Assembly: GCF_029893635.1 (NCBI RefSeq)
Contig: NZ_JARXYR010000002.1
Location: 434,001-498,000, forward strand
DNA length: 64,000 nucleotides
Reading direction: 5' to 3'
Origin: Variovorax sp. TBS-050B
Lineage (GTDB): Bacteria > Pseudomonadota > Gammaproteobacteria > Burkholderiales > Burkholderiaceae_C
Each line of letters starts with the position of its first letter. Position 1 is the first letter of the stretch. The position numbers and the translations under genes were made by a program. Below, one piece after another: positions 1 to 9,480 of this stretch. The notes beneath the pieces are model-generated. The model was not told the DNA's origin. It worked only from the letters and a program-made list of their open reading frames with translations, and ran no database searches.

Positions 1-39
1 GTGCCGAAAAAAGATCCACAACCGCTCGACCAGGGACGG

Positions 40-363
40 TCAGGCAGGCAGGCTCATGATTTCCTGGTAGGCGGCCACGAGGCGGTTGCGCACCTGCAGG
101 CCGGTCTGGAACGCCACGTTGGCCTTCTGCAGGTCGACCATCACGTCGTTCAGCGCGACGCCGGGCTTGCCCATTTCGAAGTCCTCGGCCTGGCCATAGG
201 CCCTGGTCTGGGCGGTGCTGATGCTCTCGAGCGAGCGGCGCAGCTCGGCCGCGAAGCCGCCGGACTGGGCCGGCTCGGCGGCGGCGGCGGGCTGGGCGAT
301 GCCGGTCTGGAGCGCGGTGGCCCGCATCTGCTGCAGCACCGATTCGATGGCGGATATCGACAT
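40..363 (-). CDS. fliE: Flagellar hook-basal body protein FliE
   Basis: FliE is the small adaptor between the MS ring and the proximal rod. It is exported early by the flagellar type III apparatus. The 107-residue product has the family C-terminus: a conserved segment with VALNDVMVDLQKANVAFQTG, then a helix ending in AAYQEIMSLPA. This is typical for FliE, usually about 105-110 aa. I start at the ATG giving MSISAIESVLQQM. A start 13 codons further upstream is open but adds an unconserved stretch, while an AG-rich sequence (AGAGAG) sits just ahead of the chosen ATG. The gene diverges from fliF across 289 bp. Confidence 0.93.
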   Translation of the reverse strand: MSISAIESVLQQMRATALQTGIAQPAAAAEPAQSGGFAAELRRSLESISTAQTRAYGQAEDFEMGKPGVALNDVMVDLQKANVAFQTGLQVRNRLVAAYQEIMSLPA

Positions 364-652
364 GGGACTCTCTTTCTCTCGGGGAGGGAATGGGACGAAC
401 AAGGAAGCGCTGCTGCGCTCCCGCGTGTTTTCAGCGTATCAGGGGAAGCCCGCAGGACATGGGCCCAACTGACGGCAAAAACCCCGGTTGTTCGACCAAT
501 CGAATATGGCGCGCCTGCTGAGAATCAACGCCGAACCCCAAGCCCGCTGACCACACACGGCCCCCCGGCATGACCCCAGAACATCCAAGCCTCCCGTTCC
601 CTTCCAAGACCCCGCGCCGTCCGGCGTGGCCGGCAGCGGCGGAGGTTGCCCA
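364..652. promoter_or_regulatory. Divergent fliE/fliF intergenic region
   Basis: This 289-bp region must hold the promoters of fliE (leftward) and the fliF operon (rightward). I see no clear sigma-28 site (TAAAGTTT/GCCGATAA) or sigma-54 GG/GC pair. A small inverted repeat, TTCGA-CCAA-TCGAA (491-504), could be an operator but may be chance. A GGAGG at 641-645 lies 7 nt before the fliF ATG and serves as its ribosome binding site. Confidence 0.4.
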
Positions 653-2386
653 ATGAGTCCGGCGGCGCCCGCGGGCGCCGGCGCAGCGCCCTCCGCTGCT
701 GCTTCGCCCTCCTCGTCCGGCTCCGCGCTCGCGGACCGCCTGCGCGCCCAGCCGAAGCTGCCCCTGATCGTGGGCGGCGCCGCCATCGTGGCGGCCGCCG
801 CCGCGTTCATGCTCTGGAGCCGGGGGCCGGACTACGGCGTGCTCTATACCAATGTGTCGGACCGCGACGGCGGCGCGATCATCGCGTCGCTGCAGCAGAT
901 GAACGTGCCCTACAAGTTCACCCAGGGCGGCAGCGCCATCCTGGTGGCGAGCGACAAGGTGCCCGAGCTGCGGTTGAAGCTCGCGGCGCAGGGCCTGCCC
1001 AAGGGCGGCGGCGTCGGCTTCGAACTGCTCGACAACCAGAAGTTCGGCACCAGCCATTTCGCCGAGCAGGTCAACTACCAGCGCGGCCTCGAAGGCGAGC
1101 TCGCGCGCTCCATCGAATCGATCGGCTCGGTCGAGACCGCGCGCGTGCACCTCGCGCTGCCCAAGCCCTCGCTATTCGTGCGCGACCAGAAGAAGCCCTC
1201 GGCCTCGGTGGTGCTGTCGCTGCACCGCGGCCGCAGCATCGACGAAGGCCAGGTCAGCGCCATCGTGCACATGGTCTCGAGCAGCGTGCCCGAGCTCAAC
1301 GCCAAGAGCGTGACCGTGGTCGACCAGAACGGCAACCTGCTGTCGGCCGCCAACGCCGGCGCGCGCGGGCTGGACGTGAGCCAGCTCAAGTACGCGCAGG
1401 AGATCGAGCAGGGCTACATCCGCCGCATCGAGGCGATCCTGCAGCCCATCCTCGGCGCCAGCAACGTGCGCGCGCAGGTCGCGGCGGAGATCGACTTCTC
1501 GGTGGTCGAGCGCACCGAGGAAAGCTACAGCCCGAACCAGGCGCCGCGCGCCCCGGCCATCCGCAGCCAGACCTCGAGCGAATCGCTGCAGCAGGGCGCG
1601 ACGCCGCCGGGCGGCGTGCCCGGCGCGCTGTCGAACCAGCCGCCGCAGACGCCGAGCGCGCCCATCACCGCGCCCGGCACCCCGCCGGCGCCGAACGCAC
1701 CCAATGCCGCCGCCGCGCCGGGCGCCGCCGCGGCCACCGCCGCCACGGCCCTCACCGGACCGGGCAGCTCGCGCAAGGACGTGACGACCAACTACGAGCT
1801 CGACCGCTCGATCCGCCACGTGCAACAGGCCGCGGGCGGCGTGAAGCGGCTGTCGGTGGCGGTGGTGGTGAACCACCGCGACGCGCCCGATGCCAGCGGC
1901 AAGCTGGCCCCGCGCGCGCTCACGCCGGCCGAGGTCGAGGAGATCCGCAACCTGGTGAAGGAAGCCATGGGCTTCAGCCAGGACCGCGGCGACTCGCTCA
2001 ACGTGGTGAACACCGCCTTCGCCCGCGATGCCGGCGAGGCTTCGGGCCCCGAGCTGCCGTTCTGGCGCGACCCGGCCAACCTCGGCCTCGCGAAGACCGC
2101 CGGCCAGTACCTGCTGATCGCGCTGCTCGCGCTGTTCGCCTGGTTCTCGGTGCTACGGCCGCTGCTGCGCCGCCACCTTGGACCGCCGCCGGAGGCCGCG
2201 CCGGCCGCTGCGGCAGCACCCGTCTCGACCGGCGATGCGGCCGAGGACGAGGCCATCGCGGCGCGCGAGAACGCGCGGCTGCGCGAGGTCGAACGCCAGA
2301 AGGCCGACCTCGACTACGTGCACCAGACCGCCGACCAGGACCCGCGCCTGGTTGCCACCCTCCTCAAGCACTGGATGAACTCATGA
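653..2386 (+). CDS. fliF: Flagellar MS-ring protein FliF
   Basis: FliF forms the inner-membrane MS ring and houses the export gate. The 577-aa product has an N-terminal membrane segment (about residues 37-55), a periplasmic secretory-YscJ/FliF type region, and a second membrane segment near residues 485-510. The cytoplasmic tail ends DPRLVATLLKHWMNS, the FliG-binding end. An Ala/Pro-rich low-complexity insert lies around residues 300-370. The ATG is chosen over an in-frame GTG at 626 because GGAGG stands 7 nt before it. The gene overlaps fliG by 4 nt (ATGA), implying translational coupling, and heads the fliFGHIJK operon. Confidence 0.97.
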   Translation: MSPAAPAGAGAAPSAAASPSSSGSALADRLRAQPKLPLIVGGAAIVAAAAAFMLWSRGPDYGVLYTNVSDRDGGAIIASLQQMNVPYKFTQGGSAILVASDKVPELRLKLAAQGLPKGGGVGFELLDNQKFGTSHFAEQVNYQRGLEGELARSIESIGSVETARVHLALPKPSLFVRDQKKPSASVVLSLHRGRSIDEGQVSAIVHMVSSSVPELNAKSVTVVDQNGNLLSAANAGARGLDVSQLKYAQEIEQGYIRRIEAILQPILGASNVRAQVAAEIDFSVVERTEESYSPNQAPRAPAIRSQTSSESLQQGATPPGGVPGALSNQPPQTPSAPITAPGTPPAPNAPNAAAAPGAAAATAATALTGPGSSRKDVTTNYELDRSIRHVQQAAGGVKRLSVAVVVNHRDAPDASGKLAPRALTPAEVEEIRNLVKEAMGFSQDRGDSLNVVNTAFARDAGEASGPELPFWRDPANLGLAKTAGQYLLIALLALFAWFSVLRPLLRRHLGPPPEAAPAAAAAPVSTGDAAEDEAIAARENARLREVERQKADLDYVHQTADQDPRLVATLLKHWMNS

Positions 2387-3378
2387 GCGAAGCAGGCACC
2401 CGAAAGGCCGCGATTCTGCTGATGTCCCTCGGCGAGGACCGCGCCGCCGCCACGCTGCACCACATGCCCGCCACCGAAGTGCAGGCGCTGGGCGCCGCGA
2501 TGGCCAAGCTGAGCCAGGTCTCGAAAGACGAACTGGCAGCCGTGCTGGCCGAGTTCCGGCTCGAGACCGAGCAGCTCTCCGCGCTGCACCTGGGCTCGGG
2601 CAGCTACATCCGCGCCGTGCTGCGCAAGGCGCTCGGCGACGACCGCGCGAGCAACCTGCTCGAGGACATCCTGCAGCCCGACGAGCCGCACGGCGGCATC
2701 GAACGCCTGAACGACCTCGAAGCGAGCGAAGTGGTGGAGCTGGTGCGCGACGAGCATCCGCAGATCCTCGCGACGCTGCTGGTCCACCTCGACCGCAAGA
2801 AGGCTTCCGAAGTGCTCGAGAAGCTGCCCGAGCGGCTGCGCCACGACGTGATCCTGCGCGTGGCCACCTTCGGCGGCGTACAGCCCGCGGCGCTGGCCGA
2901 GCTGACCGACGTGCTGACCGAGATGCTCTCGGGCGAAGGCCTGAAGCGCAGCCGCCTGGGCGGCGCGCGCACCGCCGCCGAGATCGTGAACCTGATGAAC
3001 AGCGCGCAGGAAGAGGACGCCATCGCCCATGTGCGCGCCCACGACGAGGCGCTGGCCCAGCGCATCGTCGAGGAGATGTTCGTGTTCGAGAACCTGCTCG
3101 ACCTGGAAGACCGCTTCATCCAGCGTCTGCTCAAGGACATCGAGTCCGATTCGCTCATCGTCGCGCTCAAGGGCTCGGCGCCGGAACTGCGCGAGAAGTT
3201 CCTCAGGAACATGTCGCAGCGCGCGGCCGAAACGCTGCGCGAGGACATCGAACTGCGCGGCCCGGTGCGCGTCTCGCAGGTCGAGACCGAGCAGAAGGCC
3301 ATCCTGCAGGTGGTTCGCCGCCTGGCGGATGCGGGCGAGATCGTCGTTTCCACGCCTGGCACCGATGACTTCGTCTGA
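2383..3378 (+). CDS. fliG: Flagellar motor switch protein FliG
   Basis: FliG is the rotor protein that bridges the MS ring to FliM and contacts the stator. The 331-aa length is canonical. The middle domain carries the EHPQ motif (RDEHPQILATLLVHLDRKK), which binds FliM. The C-terminal torque helix contains the charged run SAPELREKFLRNMSQRAA. The start overlaps the fliF stop, and the 3' end overlaps the fliH start by 14 nt, so fliF, fliG and fliH are tightly coupled. No residue appears to be missing from the motor surface. Confidence 0.97.
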   Translation: MSEAGTRKAAILLMSLGEDRAAATLHHMPATEVQALGAAMAKLSQVSKDELAAVLAEFRLETEQLSALHLGSGSYIRAVLRKALGDDRASNLLEDILQPDEPHGGIERLNDLEASEVVELVRDEHPQILATLLVHLDRKKASEVLEKLPERLRHDVILRVATFGGVQPAALAELTDVLTEMLSGEGLKRSRLGGARTAAEIVNLMNSAQEEDAIAHVRAHDEALAQRIVEEMFVFENLLDLEDRFIQRLLKDIESDSLIVALKGSAPELREKFLRNMSQRAAETLREDIELRGPVRVSQVETEQKAILQVVRRLADAGEIVVSTPGTDDFV

Positions 3379-4084
3379 CGCCACCTTCGGTTCCGCCGCC
3401 GCGCGCCCGCGCCTGTCGGCCTGGCAGCGCTGGGAAATGGGTGCACTCGAGGCCGACGCGCGCGCCGCCCGCGCGAGCGCACCGCCGCCTCCGGCGCCGC
3501 CGCGCCGCGACCCGGCCCTGCTCGCACGCGAGGCCGAGCTGCAGCGCCTGCGGCAGGAAGCCCGTGCCGCGGGCGAGGCCGAGGGCCGCCGCGAAGGCTG
3601 GGCCCAGGGCCATGCCGAAGGCCACGCCGAGGGGCTGGCCGCCGGCCTCGCGGGCGCCGCCGCCCATGCCGAACAACTGCGCGCGCTGGCCGCCTCGCTG
3701 CCGGCCGCCCTGCAGAGCGCCGAGGGCGAGCTCTCGCAGGCGATCCTCGCGCTCGCGCTCGACGTGGCGCGCCAGGTGATCCACCGCACGCTGCGCGTCG
3801 ATCACGACTGGGTGCTCGCGCTGGTGCAGGACCTGCTGCACACCGAACCCGCGTTGCAGGGCGAACCGCGCCTGCTGCTGCATCCCGACGACGTGCAGCT
3901 CGTGAAGAACAGCCTCGGCAGCGAACTGCAGTCGGCCGGCTGGCAGCTGCGCGCCGACGACTCGCTGGCGCGCGGCAGCTGCCGCGTGCGCTGCGCGAGC
4001 GGCGAGATCGACGCCACGCTCGAAACCCGCTGGAAGCGCGTGGTCGGCGCCTTCTCCCCCTATGCCGATGCCGAAGGTGCCTGA
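3365..4084 (+). CDS. fliH: Flagellar export ATPase regulator FliH
   Basis: FliH binds FliI, restrains its ATPase activity and docks the ATPase complex to the C-ring. The 239-aa protein has an Ala/Pro-rich N-terminus and then a helical stretch with repeated small-xxx-small spacing ([19 protein letters not shown], about residues 73-91), a hallmark of FliH. The FliH/YscL domain ends near [14 protein letters not shown]. The ATG start falls inside the fliG 3' end. A longer in-frame extension upstream is a shadow of fliG. The stop is 4 nt before the chosen fliI ATG. Confidence 0.93.
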   Translation: MTSSDATFGSAAARPRLSAWQRWEMGALEADARAARASAPPPPAPPRRDPALLAREAELQRLRQEARAAGEAEGRREGWAQGHAEGHAEGLAAGLAGAAAHAEQLRALAASLPAALQSAEGELSQAILALALDVARQVIHRTLRVDHDWVLALVQDLLHTEPALQGEPRLLLHPDDVQLVKNSLGSELQSAGWQLRADDSLARGSCRVRCASGEIDATLETRWKRVVGAFSPYADAEGA

Positions 4085-4088
4085 CGCC

Positions 4089-5528
4089 ATGCCAAGCGCC
4101 GCACGCACCGCCGCATCGCCGCCGCCCAATCCGCACCTCCAGGCCTGGCGCGCCACGCTCGCGCAGGCGCGCAGCGAGGTCGGCCAGTGCGCCAGCGTCG
4201 CGACCTCGGGCCGCCTGACCCGCGCCGTCGGCCTGGTGCTCGAAGCCGTGGGCCTGCAGCTGCCCGTGGGCAGCGACTGCCTGATCGAGCTGCCGCCCGG
4301 CTATGCGCAACGCCATGCCGAGGCCGAAGTGGTCGGCTTCGCGGGCGACCGCCTGTTCCTGATGCCGCAGAGCGAAGTGGCCGGCCTCGTGCCCGGCGCG
4401 CGCGTGTTCGCCCGCCCGGGCGCCGCGCAGCCCGCCGCCGGCGCGAACCCCGGCGAGGCGCATGCCAAGCGGCTGCCGGTGGGCGAAGGCATGCTCGGCC
4501 GCGTGGTCGATGCCGGTGGACGTCCGCTCGACGGGCTCGGGCCGCTCGACGTCGCGCGCAAGGTGCCGCTGTCGTCGCCGCCGATCAATCCGCTGACGCG
4601 CGCACCGATCGATTCGGTGCTCGACGTGGGCGTGCGCGCGATCAACGCGATGCTCACCGTCGGCCGCGGCCAGCGCATGGGCCTGTTCGCCGGCTCCGGC
4701 GTGGGCAAGAGCGTGCTGCTCGGCATGATGGCGCGCTACACCAGCGCCGAAGTCATCGTGGTCGGGCTGATCGGCGAGCGCGGCCGCGAAGTGAAGGAAT
4801 TCATCGAGCACACGCTCGGCGAGGAAGGCCTGGCCCGCTCGGTGGTCGTGGCCGCGCCGGCCGACAACTCGCCGCTGCTGCGGCTGCAGGGTGCGGCCTA
4901 TGCGACCTGCCTGGCCGAGTACTTCCGCGACCAGGGCCGCGACGTGCTGCTGATCATGGATTCGCTCACGCGCTATGCGATGGCGCAGCGCGAGATCGCG
5001 CTCGCCGTGGGCGAGCCGCCCGCCACCAAGGGCTATCCGCCCTCGGTCTTCGCCAAGCTGCCGGCACTCGTGGAGCGCGCGGGCAACGGCGCGCGCGACG
5101 CCAGCGGGCGCGGCGGCTCGATCACGGCCTTCTACACCGTGCTCTCCGAGGGCGACGACCAGCAGGACCCGATCGCCGACTCGGCGCGCGCCATCCTCGA
5201 CGGCCACGTGGTGCTCTCACGCGCGCTGGCCGAGGCCGGCCACTACCCGGCCATCGACATCGAGGCCTCGATCAGCCGCGCGATGACCTCGCTGATCGAG
5301 CCCGCGCAGTTCGACACCGTGCGCCGCTTCAAGCAGACGCTCTCGCGCTACCAGCGCAACCGCGACCTCATCAGCGTCGGCGCCTATGCGGCCGGCCACG
5401 ATCCGCAGCTGGACCAGGCGATCGCGCTCTACCCGCGCATCGAGTCCTTCCTGCAGCAGCCGATGCACGAGCGCTGCGCCTACGGCGAATCGATCGCCCG
5501 CATGAGCGCCATCTTCGACCCGACCTGA
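4089..5528 (+). CDS. fliI: Flagellum-specific ATP synthase FliI
   Basis: FliI is the cytoplasmic hexameric ATPase that energises and orders flagellar protein export. The 479-aa protein is an F1-beta-like P-loop ATPase. It has Walker [20 protein letters not shown] (about residue 202 onward), Walker [18 protein letters not shown] and the conserved [18 protein letters not shown] segment. A start nine codons upstream (4062) is possible but overlaps fliH. GAAGGTG about 10 nt before 4089 favours the start given. The gene lies between fliH and fliJ, 10 nt before the latter. Confidence 0.96.
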   Translation: MPSAARTAASPPPNPHLQAWRATLAQARSEVGQCASVATSGRLTRAVGLVLEAVGLQLPVGSDCLIELPPGYAQRHAEAEVVGFAGDRLFLMPQSEVAGLVPGARVFARPGAAQPAAGANPGEAHAKRLPVGEGMLGRVVDAGGRPLDGLGPLDVARKVPLSSPPINPLTRAPIDSVLDVGVRAINAMLTVGRGQRMGLFAGSGVGKSVLLGMMARYTSAEVIVVGLIGERGREVKEFIEHTLGEEGLARSVVVAAPADNSPLLRLQGAAYATCLAEYFRDQGRDVLLIMDSLTRYAMAQREIALAVGEPPATKGYPPSVFAKLPALVERAGNGARDASGRGGSITAFYTVLSEGDDQQDPIADSARAILDGHVVLSRALAEAGHYPAIDIEASISRAMTSLIEPAQFDTVRRFKQTLSRYQRNRDLISVGAYAAGHDPQLDQAIALYPRIESFLQQPMHERCAYGESIARMSAIFDPT

Positions 5529-5538
5529 GAGACCCCTG

Positions 5539-5994
5539 ATGCCGAACAAACTGCCCCTCGACACGCTGACCGACCTCGCGCGCGCCAAGACCGACGATGC
5601 CGCCCGCCAGCTCGGCGTGCTGCAGAACGCGCAGGTCAGCGCGCGCGAAAAGCTCGACCTGCTGCTGCAGTACCGCCAGGACTACAGCGAGCAGCTCCAG
5701 ATCCTGATGCAGAACGGCCTGCCCTCCGCGCAGTGGCACAACTACCGCAACTTCCTCGCCACGCTCGACGGCGCGATCCAGCAGCAGCAGGCCATCGTGG
5801 CGCAGGCCGCGAGCCGGCTCGACCTGGGCCGCAGCGAATGGCAGCACCACAAGCGGCGGCTCAATTCCTTCGACGCGCTGGCCGAGCGGCTGCGCCGCCA
5901 GGAGCTCGCGGCCGGCGCACGGCGCGAGCAGCGCGACAGCGACGAGCGCGCGGCGCGCAAGTTCTTCGACCGCGCCTCCCCATCGACACCTTGA
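5539..5994 (+). CDS. fliJ: Flagellar export protein FliJ
   Basis: FliJ is the central stalk of the export ATPase, comparable to the gamma subunit of F1, and escorts chaperones. The 151-aa product is almost wholly alpha-helical coiled coil and rich in Gln, Arg, Leu and Ala (for example LDLLLQYRQDYSEQLQILM). FliJ proteins are poorly conserved, so the call rests on length, coiled-coil character and position between fliI and fliK. The C-terminus is rich in Arg and Glu. Confidence 0.9.
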   Translation: MPNKLPLDTLTDLARAKTDDAARQLGVLQNAQVSAREKLDLLLQYRQDYSEQLQILMQNGLPSAQWHNYRNFLATLDGAIQQQQAIVAQAASRLDLGRSEWQHHKRRLNSFDALAERLRRQELAAGARREQRDSDERAARKFFDRASPSTP

Positions 5995-6011
5995 CGACGA
6001 ATCCCTTCGCC

Positions 6012-7379
6012 ATGCCCACTTTCATCGCCCCTTCCTTCAGCGCGAACGCGGCGGCCTCCCCGGCCGCTGCCGGCAACGGCGCCGGCCCGCGCGGCCGCGG
6101 TGCCGAGGAGCCCGACGGCCGCAGCTTCAACGCGGTGCTGAACCGCTCGCGCCATGCGGACGGCAAGGCACCGCCGGCCGAGGACGCGTCCGCGACCGAC
6201 ACCATCGCGCGCCGCAAGCCCGGGCGCGGCGGCGACCGCCGCGACGAACTGCCGGCCGAGGCGCTGCCGCTGGCCTTCTTCGCGCCGCTGATCGCCAACG
6301 CGCCCGCCAGGCTGCCCGCGGCGGTCTCCGCCGATGCACCGGTCGCCGCGACCGGCCTGCCGCCGAACGGTGCCCCCATCGAGACGCTGGCCGCCGATGC
6401 GGCCGCAACGGCCACCAGCGAGACCAAGGCCGCCACCGCGCCCGAAGGCGAGGACGCCGCGAAGGCCGGCAGCGCGCAGGCCGCCGCCAATGGCGCCGCG
6501 CCCGAGACCGCGGCCGATGCCGGCACCGCCGCCGCCGTGCAGCGCGTGGCCGAGGCGCCGCTGCCCGCCACCCCCGCGGCCGGCGCGGGCCCCGATGCCA
6601 CGGCCACCGCCGCAGCGCCCGCCGTCGATGGCGGCGCCGCGCCCGAGGCCGCCGTCGCCATCGCCGGCACGGCAGCTGCCGCACCCGCGGCCGCCGCTTC
6701 CGGCCACCCGCGCGACGCCCTTCTTTCCTCGGCCGACGATGCCGCCGCCGATGCCGAGCCGGCCGACACCGCCGCGCGCGGTGCCGAGCTGTCGACCTCA
6801 TCGAGCGCCGCGCCGGCCACGCCGGCCGCCACCGCCGTGCTCGCATCGCATCCCTTCATGCCGGCCGCCGCCGCCCGGGCCAACGTGCCGCCGGCCTCGG
6901 TCCACGTGCCCACGCTCTCGGTGGAACCCTCGGTCGGCAGCGAGGCCTGGGGCAAGGCCATCGGCCAGCAGATGCTGCGCATGAGCGCCGCGGGCTACCA
7001 GGTGGCCGAACTGAACCTCAACCCCGCCGGCCTCGGGCCGCTGAAGGTGACGCTCTCGCTGGCCGACAACCAGGCGCAGGCGATGTTCGTCTCGGCGCAT
7101 GAAAGCGTGCGCCGCGCGGTCGAGGCCGCGCTGCCGCAACTGCGCTCCAGCATGGCCGACAGCGGCATCAGCCTGGGCAATGCCTCGGTCGGCGCGGAGG
7201 CGCATCCCTCGCCCGGACAGGGCGGCGGCTTCGACCAGCAGCCGCAGCAGCGCCAGCAGCCCGGATCGCCGCGCCCGTTCGCTTCGCCGCAGGCCGTCGC
7301 CGCGGCCGATGCCGTGCAGTCCACGCCCGCCGCGGCGCCGCGCCGGTCCGCCGCCGGTGCCGTCGACACCTTCGCCTGA
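6012..7379 (+). CDS. fliK: Flagellar hook-length control protein FliK
   Basis: FliK is the secreted molecular ruler that ends hook growth by switching FlhB export specificity. The 455-aa protein has a long Ala/Pro-rich, poorly conserved N-terminal two-thirds. The recognisable C-terminal Flg_hook domain (about residues 305-400) contains VAELNLNPAGLGPLKVTLSL and a VRRAVEAALPQLRSSMADSG helix, as in the family. A Gln-rich tail follows. The start is the ATG 17 nt after the fliJ stop; an upstream in-frame extension would overlap fliJ and is unlikely. The low-complexity region makes the protein compositionally extreme, but this is common in high-GC FliK. Confidence 0.92.
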   Translation: MPTFIAPSFSANAAASPAAAGNGAGPRGRGAEEPDGRSFNAVLNRSRHADGKAPPAEDASATDTIARRKPGRGGDRRDELPAEALPLAFFAPLIANAPARLPAAVSADAPVAATGLPPNGAPIETLAADAAATATSETKAATAPEGEDAAKAGSAQAAANGAAPETAADAGTAAAVQRVAEAPLPATPAAGAGPDATATAAAPAVDGGAAPEAAVAIAGTAAAAPAAAASGHPRDALLSSADDAAADAEPADTAARGAELSTSSSAAPATPAATAVLASHPFMPAAAARANVPPASVHVPTLSVEPSVGSEAWGKAIGQQMLRMSAAGYQVAELNLNPAGLGPLKVTLSLADNQAQAMFVSAHESVRRAVEAALPQLRSSMADSGISLGNASVGAEAHPSPGQGGGFDQQPQQRQQPGSPRPFASPQAVAAADAVQSTPAAAPRRSAAGAVDTFA

Positions 7380-7483
7380 AGCGAACGCGGGATCTGAGGC
7401 CTTTTCCCGCGCTTGATCAGCCCTTCGCCCGCCGGTCACCTGGCGAAAAATAGTCCGAATCCGACTCGCTTCGCAGCTCCCAT

Positions 7484-7987
7484 ATGGCTACCAGTCCTTC
7501 CGTCGCAATTCCAACCGTTCCTCCCGCCGCCACCGGCCGATCGTCCAGGCTGGTGATCGTGCTCCTGAGCGTGGCGCTGGTCGCCGTGGTGGCCGCCGCC
7601 GGCGGCGGCTACTACCTGATGAACCAGCGCGAAGCCGCCGCGCCCGCCGCACCCGCCGCGGCGGTGCCCGAGAAGCCGATCTTCGTCACGCTCGAGCCGC
7701 TCACGGTCAACGTGCGCTCCGACGGCCGCCCGCGCTTCCTGCACGTGGGCATGGCGCTCAAGGTGCGCGACGAACAGACCAAGGCCCGCATCACCGAATT
7801 CATGCCCGAGGTGCGCAGCCGCCTGCTGCTGCTGCTGTCGAACCGGCCGCCCGAGTCGCTGGTGACCACCGAGGACAAGGCCCGGCTCGCCGAGGAGATC
7901 CGCTTCGAACTGAGCCGCCCGCTCGGCGCCGGCATTCCTCCGCAGGAGATCGCCAGCGTGTCCTTCAACACCTTCATGGTGCAGTAA
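7484..7987 (+). CDS. fliL: Flagellar basal body-associated protein FliL
   Basis: FliL is a single-span inner-membrane protein that surrounds the stator units and supports torque. The 167-aa product has a short cytoplasmic N-terminus, one membrane helix (LVIVLLSVALVAVVAAAGG, about residues 24-42) and an Ala-rich linker. The periplasmic FliL domain follows, with TLEPLTVNVRSDGRPRFLHV and the terminal VSFNTFMVQ, a typical ending. A 104-bp gap separates it from fliK, so a separate promoter for fliLMNOPQR is possible, though I recognise no consensus there. Confidence 0.95.
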   Translation: MATSPSVAIPTVPPAATGRSSRLVIVLLSVALVAVVAAAGGGYYLMNQREAAAPAAPAAAVPEKPIFVTLEPLTVNVRSDGRPRFLHVGMALKVRDEQTKARITEFMPEVRSRLLLLLSNRPPESLVTTEDKARLAEEIRFELSRPLGAGIPPQEIASVSFNTFMVQ

Positions 7988-8012
7988 TCCTCTTTCCAAG
8001 AACCGGCGATCC

Positions 8013-9014
8013 ATGGCCTATGAACAAGTGCTCTCCCAGGACGAGGTCGACGCGCTACTGCAAGGCGTCACCGGCGGCGGGAACGAGCAGAACGACGGCG
8101 CCGCGAAGAGCGCGGACGGCCTGCCCGTCTACGACCTCGGCGCACCCGACCGCGTGGTGCGCGGGCGCATGCATACGCTGGAGGTCATCAACGAGCGCTT
8201 CGCACGCCACCTGCGCAGCTCGCTGCTGAACTTCATGCGCCGCAGCGCCGACATCTCGGTCGGCCCGATCCACATCCAGCAGTACGGCGAGTTCGTGCGG
8301 CACCTGCCGGTGCCGGCCAACATCAACATGCTGCACATGAAGCCGCTGCGCGGCACCGCGCTCTTCGTGTTCGATCCGAAGCTGGTGTTCCTGGTGGTCG
8401 ACAACCTGTTCGGCAGCGACGGCCGCTACCACGTGCGCGTGGAAGGCCGCGACTTCACGCGCACCGAGCAGCGCATCATCAAGCGCCTGCTGAACCTCAC
8501 GCTGCAGTGCTACGCCGATGCCTGGCAGCCGGTGTTTCCGCTGAGCTTCGACTACGTGCGCGCCGAGATGCACGGCAAGCTCGCCAACATCGTCGCGCCC
8601 AACGAGGTGGTGATCAACACCACGCTGCAGATCGAGTTCGGCCCCGTGGGCGGCTTCCTGCACGTGTGCATCCCGTATTCGATGATCGAACCGATCCGCG
8701 ACCTGCTCTCCAACCCGGTGCAGGACGAGATCGAGGTCGACAAGCGCTGGGTGCGCCAGATGTCGCAGCAGATGCAGAGCGCCGACGTCGAGCTCACCGC
8801 CGACTTCATCACGCTGCCCTCGACCATCGGCGAGGTGCTCAAGCTGCAGGCCGGCGATGTCCTGCCCATCGAGCTTCCCACGTCGATCGTTGCACGCGTC
8901 GACGGCATTCCGGTCATGGAATGCGGCTACGGCGTCTCGAACGAGCGCTACGCACTGCGCGTGCAGCAGATGATCTCCCACCAAGACAGCGATCCGAAGA
9001 ACGACCATGACTGA
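8013..9014 (+). CDS. fliM: Flagellar motor switch protein FliM
   Basis: FliM is the C-ring subunit that binds CheY-P and flips rotation sense. The N-terminal CheY-P-binding peptide is clear (LSQDEVDALLQGVTGG, residues 6-21). The CheC-like middle domain and C-terminal SpoA domain follow, giving 333 aa, the usual length. The segment FELRHLRSSLLNF-like AR(H)LRSSLLNFMRR is typical of the middle domain. The gene starts 25 nt after fliL, and its 3' end overlaps fliN by 8 nt. Confidence 0.97.
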   Translation: MAYEQVLSQDEVDALLQGVTGGGNEQNDGAAKSADGLPVYDLGAPDRVVRGRMHTLEVINERFARHLRSSLLNFMRRSADISVGPIHIQQYGEFVRHLPVPANINMLHMKPLRGTALFVFDPKLVFLVVDNLFGSDGRYHVRVEGRDFTRTEQRIIKRLLNLTLQCYADAWQPVFPLSFDYVRAEMHGKLANIVAPNEVVINTTLQIEFGPVGGFLHVCIPYSMIEPIRDLLSNPVQDEIEVDKRWVRQMSQQMQSADVELTADFITLPSTIGEVLKLQAGDVLPIELPTSIVARVDGIPVMECGYGVSNERYALRVQQMISHQDSDPKNDHD

Positions 9015-9480
9015 CAACACCTCTTCCACCAGCGACGCGGACGACTGGGCCAGCGCGCTGGCCGAACAGACCGCCGCCTCCTCGCCCGCACCTGCACCCG
9101 CACCCGCGCCCGCTCCGGCCCCCGCGCCGGCACGCGCACCCGCACCCGCGGCCGCACCGGCCGGCAGCCGCGTCTTCCAGCCGCTGCAGGCCGCCACGCC
9201 CGGCGCGGGCTCGCCCGTCGACGTGGAGCGCATCCTCGACGTGCCGGTGCAGCTCACGGCCGAACTCGGCCGCACGCGCATCACCATCAAGAGCCTGCTG
9301 CAGCTGTCGCAGGGTTCGGTGGTCGAGCTCGACGGCCTGGCCGGCCAGCCGCTCGACGTGCTGATCAACGGCTACCTGATCGCGCAGGGCGAGGTGGTGG
9401 TGGTGAACGAGAAGTACGGCATCCGCCTGACCGACATCGTCACCCCCTCCGAGCGCATGCAGAAGCTCGGTCGGTCATGA
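9007..9480 (+). CDS. fliN: Flagellar motor switch protein FliN
   Basis: FliN forms the base of the C-ring and helps dock FliH-FliI. The C-terminal SpoA domain is canonical (residues about 75-155: [20 protein letters not shown], then the [13 protein letters not shown] end). The N-terminus carries an almost pure Ala-Pro repeat (about residues 27-55), a rod-like linker that makes this FliN longer (157 aa) than short homologues. The start codon lies within the end of fliM. The stop overlaps the fliO start (ATGA-type, 4 nt). Confidence 0.95.
   Translation: MTDNTSSTSDADDWASALAEQTAASSPAPAPAPAPAPAPAPARAPAPAAAPAGSRVFQPLQAATPGAGSPVDVERILDVPVQLTAELGRTRITIKSLLQLSQGSVVELDGLAGQPLDVLINGYLIAQGEVVVVNEKYGIRLTDIVTPSERMQKLGRS

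Noticed and set aside
646..2382. In-frame extension upstream of fliG covering fliF
   Set aside because: Arg-rich out-of-frame translation of fliF. fliG clearly starts at the ATG overlapping the fliF stop.
9085..9171. Short tandem repeat as a CRISPR or minisatellite
   Set aside because: It is in frame within fliN and encodes Ala-Pro. There is no repeat-spacer structure.
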